From: Massilia sp.
GTDB taxonomy: Bacteria; Pseudomonadota; Gammaproteobacteria; Burkholderiales; Burkholderiaceae_D
DNA: 8,166 nucleotides
Direction: 5' to 3'
NCBI GenBank assembly: GCA_028291845.1
Contig: JAQGNM010000155.1
Span: 1-8,166, forward strand
The notes under the pieces were generated by a model. It had not been told where the DNA came from. It saw only the letters and a list, made by a program, of their open reading frames with translations, and made no database searches. Shown here piece by piece: positions 5,474-8,166 of this stretch. The number at the start of each line of letters is the position of its first letter. The first letter of the stretch is position 1. Both the position numbers and the translations under genes were made by a program.

Positions 5474-7072
5474 ATGCAACTTGTCCGCGATTTTGGCACC
5501 CGCGCTAACGATGTCACGGCGCTGTCCGCTTCCGAACAAGCGCGCTTGATACGCAACGGCGAGCTGTCCTCGCTCGAGGTAGTGAATGCGCACATCGAAC
5601 GGATCGAGGCCGTCAATCCGGAACTGAACGCGGTGGTGGTCAAGCGCTATGCAGCGGCGCGGGCGGAGGCCAGCGAGGCGGACCGCGATCGCGCGAAGGG
5701 CACCCCGATGGGTGCCCTGCACGGGGTGCCGATCACAATCAAGGAATGCCTCGATCTGGCAGGGACGCCCTCTACGTTCGGCCTTCCCTCGCGCGCCAAC
5801 GTGATGCTTGAACGGGACGACGCTTACGTGGCGCGCATGCGCGCGGCGGGCGCGATCGTAGTGGGCAAGACGAATGTGGCGCAGCTGCTGATGTTCTTGG
5901 AGAGCGATAACCCGGTGTACGGGCGCACCTGCAATCCGTGGGACCTCTCGCGCACTTGCGGCGGCAGCAGTGGCGGGGAAGCCGCGATCATCGCCGCCGG
6001 TGGCTCGCCGCTGGGCCTGGGAACCGATATCGGCGGCAGCGTGCGTACGCCGGCAGCCTTTTGCGGCATCGCCAGCATCAAACCGACCGCCGGGCGCCTG
6101 CCGGACGCGGGCCGCTACAGCTCCCCAATCGGCCAGCGCGCGATCGTCAGCCAAGTCGGCGTGCTGGCGCGCGAGGTGGCCGATGTGCGGCTCGGCCTGG
6201 AAATCGCCAACGGCGGTGCCAATCCGGCGGTCGAACCGCCGATGCCCTTGCGCGATGCCGGTGAAGTCGCCATCTCCCGCTTGCGGGTCGCCGTGTATAT
6301 CGACGATGGTATCTTCCCGGTGGCGCCGGCGGTACGCCGCGCGGTACACGAAGCGGCTGCGATGTTGTCCGGCGCCGGCGCCAGCGTCTGCGCATGGAAG
6401 CCGCCGTCGCTGTCCGATGCCTACCAACTGAGTATGGGAATATTGAGCGCTGATCGCGGCGCCGGGATGCGTCGCTTCCTGGGCCGCGGAACCCGCGATC
6501 CGCGGATCGCGGCGCTGATGATGATTGCGGCGCGTTCTCGCCGCATGATCGGGGCGCTGGGCGGATTGCTGCGCATGCTGGGACAACAAGGACTGGCGGA
6601 CGGGATCAAGCCTTTCGGCCATGGCGACACTTGGCATTACTGGCAGCTGGTCGAAGCGCAGCTCGAATACCAGCAGCGCTTCAAGGCCGCGCTCGACGAG
6701 GCCGAGGGCGGACCGTTCGACCTGATCTTGTGTCCGGCCAGCTCGCTGCCGGCGTGGAAACACGGTGCTGCGCGCGAACTGAACCTCGGGGGCGCATACA
6801 CCATCTTGTATAACCTGCTTGGCTATCCGGCCGGAGTGGTTCCGGTAACTCGTGTGCGCGCGGACGAGGAATCGGTGCGTGAAACGTCGCGCGACTTGAT
6901 ACAGCGCGCGGCGCGGGGGGTGGAATCGGGCAGCGCCGGGTTGCCGGTTGGAGTTCAAGTCGTCGCCCGCCCATGGCGCGAGCACGTGGCCCTGGCAGCG
7001 ATGCAAGAAATTGAAAACGCAGCCCGCAAACGCGGCGACTTTCCATTTTCCCCGCAGGGCTTGCGGCTATGA
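5474..7072 (+). CDS. Amidase signature family hydrolase
   Basis: A 532-residue amidase-signature enzyme, complete at both ends. The Ser-cisSer-Lys triad is visible: Lys90 (GVPITIKE), cis-Ser165 (CGGSSGGE) and nucleophile Ser189 (GTDIGGSVR). The spacings of 75 and 24 residues match those of fatty acid amide hydrolase. The C-terminal GLPVGVQVVARPWREH is also typical. The family hydrolyses C-N amide bonds to an acid plus ammonia or an amine; the substrate cannot be told from sequence. There is no signal peptide, so it is probably cytoplasmic. It is not the GatA subunit, because no gatB or gatC is present and the central region differs. GGAG (5463-5466) sits 7 nt before the ATG. It is the only intact gene between the two tRNA-Phe repeats and has IS6-family remnants on both sides, suggesting acquisition by transfer. 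Confidence 0.93.
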   Translation: MQLVRDFGTRANDVTALSASEQARLIRNGELSSLEVVNAHIERIEAVNPELNAVVVKRYAAARAEASEADRDRAKGTPMGALHGVPITIKECLDLAGTPSTFGLPSRANVMLERDDAYVARMRAAGAIVVGKTNVAQLLMFLESDNPVYGRTCNPWDLSRTCGGSSGGEAAIIAAGGSPLGLGTDIGGSVRTPAAFCGIASIKPTAGRLPDAGRYSSPIGQRAIVSQVGVLAREVADVRLGLEIANGGANPAVEPPMPLRDAGEVAISRLRVAVYIDDGIFPVAPAVRRAVHEAAAMLSGAGASVCAWKPPSLSDAYQLSMGILSADRGAGMRRFLGRGTRDPRIAALMMIAARSRRMIGALGGLLRMLGQQGLADGIKPFGHGDTWHYWQLVEAQLEYQQRFKAALDEAEGGPFDLILCPASSLPAWKHGAARELNLGGAYTILYNLLGYPAGVVPVTRVRADEESVRETSRDLIQRAARGVESGSAGLPVGVQVVARPWREHVALAAMQEIENAARKRGDFPFSPQGLRL

Positions 7073-7078
7073 TTTTTA

Positions 7079-7182
7079 GGGTACTGTCAACTTACCACGG
7101 TCGGCAAAACTTTGTAGAGTAGCGGGATGAAAAATTCCCCAACTTTTACCGCGGCTTCCGCTACCCGGCGGAAATCATCAGC
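7079..7182 (+). mobile_element. Second IS6-family remnant (5' end only, frameshifted)
   Basis: GGGTACTGTCAACTTACC (from 7079) resembles an IS6-family terminus. About 45 bp later comes an ATG (7127), and codons 7141-7182 read NFYRGFRYPAEIIS, the conserved start of one IS6-family transposase branch (normally followed by HAVWLY). The ATG is out of frame with that stretch by 2 nt, implying an indel near the CCCC at 7137-7140. The similarity ends abruptly at 7182. It differs from the IS6 remnant upstream of the amidase, so it is a separate element. Both point rightwards. Confidence 0.5.
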
Positions 7183-7325
7183 TGTCAAGACCGGCTTTGA
7201 ATAAACCAGGCTCGTAGTCCTTGAAGTTCAGCGCCAACGGTGCACGCGTGACCTTGCGTGCGTGCCGCGCCCCGCGCAGTGCGATTGGCACGCTACCGGG
7301 TGCCTGGCCAGTGCACAGCTTCGCC
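7178..7325 (-). other. Unrecognised truncated coding-like stretch
   Basis: An open stretch on the minus strand, without a start codon, ends at TGA (7178-7180). Its end reads RAPLALNFKDYEPGLFKAGL, then DS. The composition looks protein-like and the stop falls at the break point of the IS6 remnant, so it could be the tail of a gene cut by rearrangement. I do not recognise the family, and chance is a serious alternative in GC-rich DNA. Confidence 0.2.
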
Positions 7326-7328
7326 TAA

Positions 7329-7474
7329 GCCGATAACGCCTACGAGGAACTTCTCGAGCTACGCGTCAGCGACACCGGGATCGGCATATCCCGGAAAACA
7401 TGGCGAAATTGTTTCAGGCCTTCATACAAACGACCTCAGATTTCGAATGCGTTAACGCAACCGGTGATGGTTGA
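7329..7474 (+). pseudogene. Histidine kinase ATPase-domain scrap with a frameshift
   Basis: One frame gives EELLELRVSDTGIGIS (ending at 7391), which contains the G1 box DTGIGI of HATPase_c domains. From 7391 a second frame gives PENMAKLFQAFIQTTSDFE, the expected continuation through the F box up to a stop at 7472-7474. Restoring one C at about 7391 would give GIGISPENMAKLFQAF without a break. The H-box and receiver regions are absent, and a TAA (7326-7328) precedes the fragment in its own frame. It is a decayed piece of a hybrid-type sensor kinase, not a functional gene. Confidence 0.6.
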
Positions 7475-7677
7475 CGTTTCCTGTGGGGCAGTTTTTGGCG
7501 GCCCCGCGCGAAAAAAACCACGGCAGAGAATTTTCACGACCAACTTCTTGCCATTGGGCCGCTAAATATTTGAATTGCGCGGGCGACGGCAAAGGACGAT
7601 TGGACGATTCGACGTTCTGGCCATGGCGGAGGCGTCGTTCCGGAATCGGAAATAGACCGGACACAAGGACTACGAAC
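7475..7677. other. Non-coding stretch between kinase scrap and tRNA-Phe terminator
   Basis: No recognisable protein is visible in any frame. The last 45 bp or so (about 7630-7677) show decayed similarity to 4871-4920, indicating that the duplication around tRNA-Phe originally reached further downstream of the tRNA. The rest is unassigned. Confidence 0.4.
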
Positions 7678-7776
7678 TCCAGAAACGACAACGCCCACTT
7701 GCATGAGTGGGCGTTGCGTGAACGATGTTCTTGGTGGCCCGGGGCGGAATCGAACCACCGACACAAGGATTTTCAA
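7678..7776. repeat. Direct repeat, right copy (within and beyond tRNA-Phe)
   Basis: Partner of 4921-5023. The 49-nt block 7728-7776 covers tRNA nucleotides 32-76 plus four downstream bases, and the 39-nt block 7678-7716 covers the terminator hairpin. The spacer between the blocks has diverged while the tRNA and hairpin have not. Here the tRNA continues intact past 7776. Confidence 0.85.
7689..7716 (-). terminator. tRNA-Phe rho-independent terminator
   Basis: CAACGCCCACT (7689-7699), loop TGCATG and AGTGGGCGTTG (7706-7716) form an 11-bp stem. On the tRNA strand it is followed by TCGTTTCT. It begins about 15 nt beyond the encoded CCA of tRNA-Phe. Confidence 0.75.
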
Positions 7777-7807
7777 TCCTCTGCTCTACCGACTGAGCTA
7801 CCAGGCC
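7732..7807 (-). tRNA. tRNA-Phe (anticodon GAA)
   Basis: A 76-nt gene with a complete cloverleaf: acceptor GGCCTGG pairing with CCGGGCC (one U-G pair), D-arm GCTC-AGTCGGTA-GAGC, anticodon arm GAGGA-TTGAAAA-TCCTT with anticodon GAA, variable loop GTGTC, T-arm GGTGG-TTCGATT-CCGCC, discriminator A and genomically encoded CCA (7732-7734). It has its own promoter and terminator. Its 3' half is duplicated at 4979-5023. Confidence 0.97.
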
Positions 7808-7817
7808 AAGAGGCATG

Positions 7818-7846
7818 ATTATAGACACCCGGCCGGAGGTTTGCAA
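7818..7846 (-). promoter_or_regulatory. Strong sigma70 promoter of tRNA-Phe
   Basis: On the minus strand TTGCAA (7841-7846), a 17-nt spacer and a perfect TATAAT (7818-7823) lie just upstream. The predicted start near 7811 leaves only a few nucleotides of 5' leader before the tRNA at 7807. The promoter is present only next to the intact gene. Confidence 0.85.
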
Positions 7847-7912
7847 GTCCGTGCGACAACTTTGCAAACAAATTGCTCCGGGCGCGCGCAAAACCGTCGC
7901 CTTTCAAGCCGC

Positions 7913-7938
7913 TATAATGCTTGGGATGAATATCCCAA
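7913..7938 (+). promoter_or_regulatory. TATAAT -10 and start-codon hairpin of the UbiH-like gene
   Basis: A perfect TATAAT (7913-7918) ends 7 nt before the ATG at 7926, so transcription should start at or next to the start codon. TTGGGAT (7921-7927), loop GAAT, ATCCCAA (7932-7938) form a perfect 7-bp hairpin that contains the ATG. No good -35 is seen at the usual distance, and no Shine-Dalgarno sequence fits. Confidence 0.5.
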
Positions 7939-8166
7939 CTTCCTCCGCCGGCCGTCACGACAGCGCTATCTGCATCGTCGGCAACGGTGCGATCGCCAAA
8001 ACTACCGCGCTCGGATTCGCCCAGGCCGGCCACAGCGTCACCTTGCTGGTCCCGCCGGCGTCGGCTGACAGGCCGCCGCCGCCGCCGGGCGCCGAACAGC
8101 CCTGGGACGTGCGCGTCTACGCTGTCAACCACACCGCGCATACGCTTCTGTCGTCGCTCAAGGTCT
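7926..8166 (+). CDS. UbiH/UbiI/VisC-family FAD-dependent hydroxylase, N-terminal part (runs off right edge)
   Basis: The first 80 codons of a rightward flavoprotein. ICIVGNGAIAKTTALGFAQA (residues 15-34) is a Rossmann FAD site in which Ala24 replaces the last Gly of GxGxxG. WDVRVYAVNHTAHTLLSSLK (60-79) corresponds to the conserved R-x-Y/F-A-L region of UbiH/UbiI-type aromatic hydroxylases, which add oxygen to ubiquinone precursors using NADPH and O2, near the membrane. A Pro-rich insert (50-54) separates the two. Which ring position it hydroxylates cannot be decided from this fragment. The gene is divergent from tRNA-Phe and lies outside the repeat-bounded zone, so it probably belongs to the core chromosome. 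I chose the ATG at 7926 because homology begins shortly after it and an upstream start would lie in the -10 box. Confidence 0.82.
   Translation, partial: MNIPTSSAGRHDSAICIVGNGAIAKTTALGFAQAGHSVTLLVPPASADRPPPPPGAEQPWDVRVYAVNHTAHTLLSSLKV

Noticed and set aside
5417..7006. 529-codon open frame on the minus strand
   Set aside because: It is antisense to the amidase, whose catalytic triad and ribosome site are clear. The composition (Arg, His, Ala, Gln) is that of a shadow frame.
7452..7490. Possible right terminal repeat of the second IS6 remnant (GATGGTTGACGTTTCC near 7464)
   Set aside because: It matches the inverted left end at only about 10 of 16 positions and lies inside the kinase scrap, so it is too weak to call.
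7670..7891. Small open frames across tRNA-Phe on both strands, such as one containing GLVAQSVEQRIENPCVGGS
   Set aside because: These are well-known false translations of tRNA genes and their flanks; the same pseudo-peptide recurs at the tRNA fragment at 4979-5023.
1..8166. CRISPR array, toxin-antitoxin pair, phage genes, intact integrase
   Set aside because: I looked for regularly spaced repeats, paired small genes and recombinase motifs and saw none. The only repeats are the palindromic elements and the tRNA-Phe duplication.

Overview
The window looks like chromosomal DNA of a GC-rich betaproteobacterium. Burkholderiales is likely, and the Oxalobacteraceae (Massilia/Janthinobacterium/Duganella type) is my best guess from the MobA-like and UbiH-like protein sequences and the GC-ending codons. 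The genus is inferred from remembered family sequences, not from a search.

Left part (1-4765), aromatic-compound and oxidoreductase genes. A 5'-partial gene for a MobA-type 3-hydroxybenzoate 4-monooxygenase (leftward) shares a 119-bp divergent control region with a NahR/DntR-type LysR regulator (401-1327, rightward). Facing the regulator is a leftward gene for a periplasmic substrate-binding protein of a branched-chain-amino-acid-type ABC transporter. It is interrupted by one in-frame TAG, after which 59 family-like codons run on to a second stop. Two abutting copies of a palindromic, MITE-like element (92 and 176 bp) fill the gap between these convergent genes and supply the last codons and the stop of the regulator. 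After a 588-bp gap with several inverted repeats comes a leftward FAD-linked oxidase of the berberine-bridge-enzyme type (3350-4765).

Right part (4921-7807), a tRNA-flanked accretion zone. An intact tRNA-Phe(GAA) gene lies on the minus strand at 7732-7807. Its 3' 45 nt, and after a short divergent spacer its terminator hairpin, are repeated at 4921-5023. The copy breaks at the 5' edge of the anticodon loop, as expected of attL/attR left by a tRNA-targeting integrase, although no integrase is visible. The 2.7 kb between holds an intact amidase-signature hydrolase (5474-7072) with decayed DNA on both sides: an internally deleted IS6-family transposase upstream, the 5' end of a different IS6-family transposase downstream, and a frameshifted scrap of a histidine-kinase ATPase domain.

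Right end (7808-8166). A strong sigma70 promoter drives tRNA-Phe leftwards. A rightward 5'-partial UbiH/UbiI-like FAD monooxygenase starts 8 nt after a perfect TATAAT, so its mRNA is probably leaderless, and a 7-bp hairpin covers its start codon.

The left genes plausibly serve sensing, uptake and ring hydroxylation of a hydroxybenzoate, but the uptake component is broken. The right zone is a scar of repeated insertion and loss next to tRNA-Phe, with the amidase as the one surviving intact gene. I found no CRISPR array, no phage structural gene and no complete transposase.
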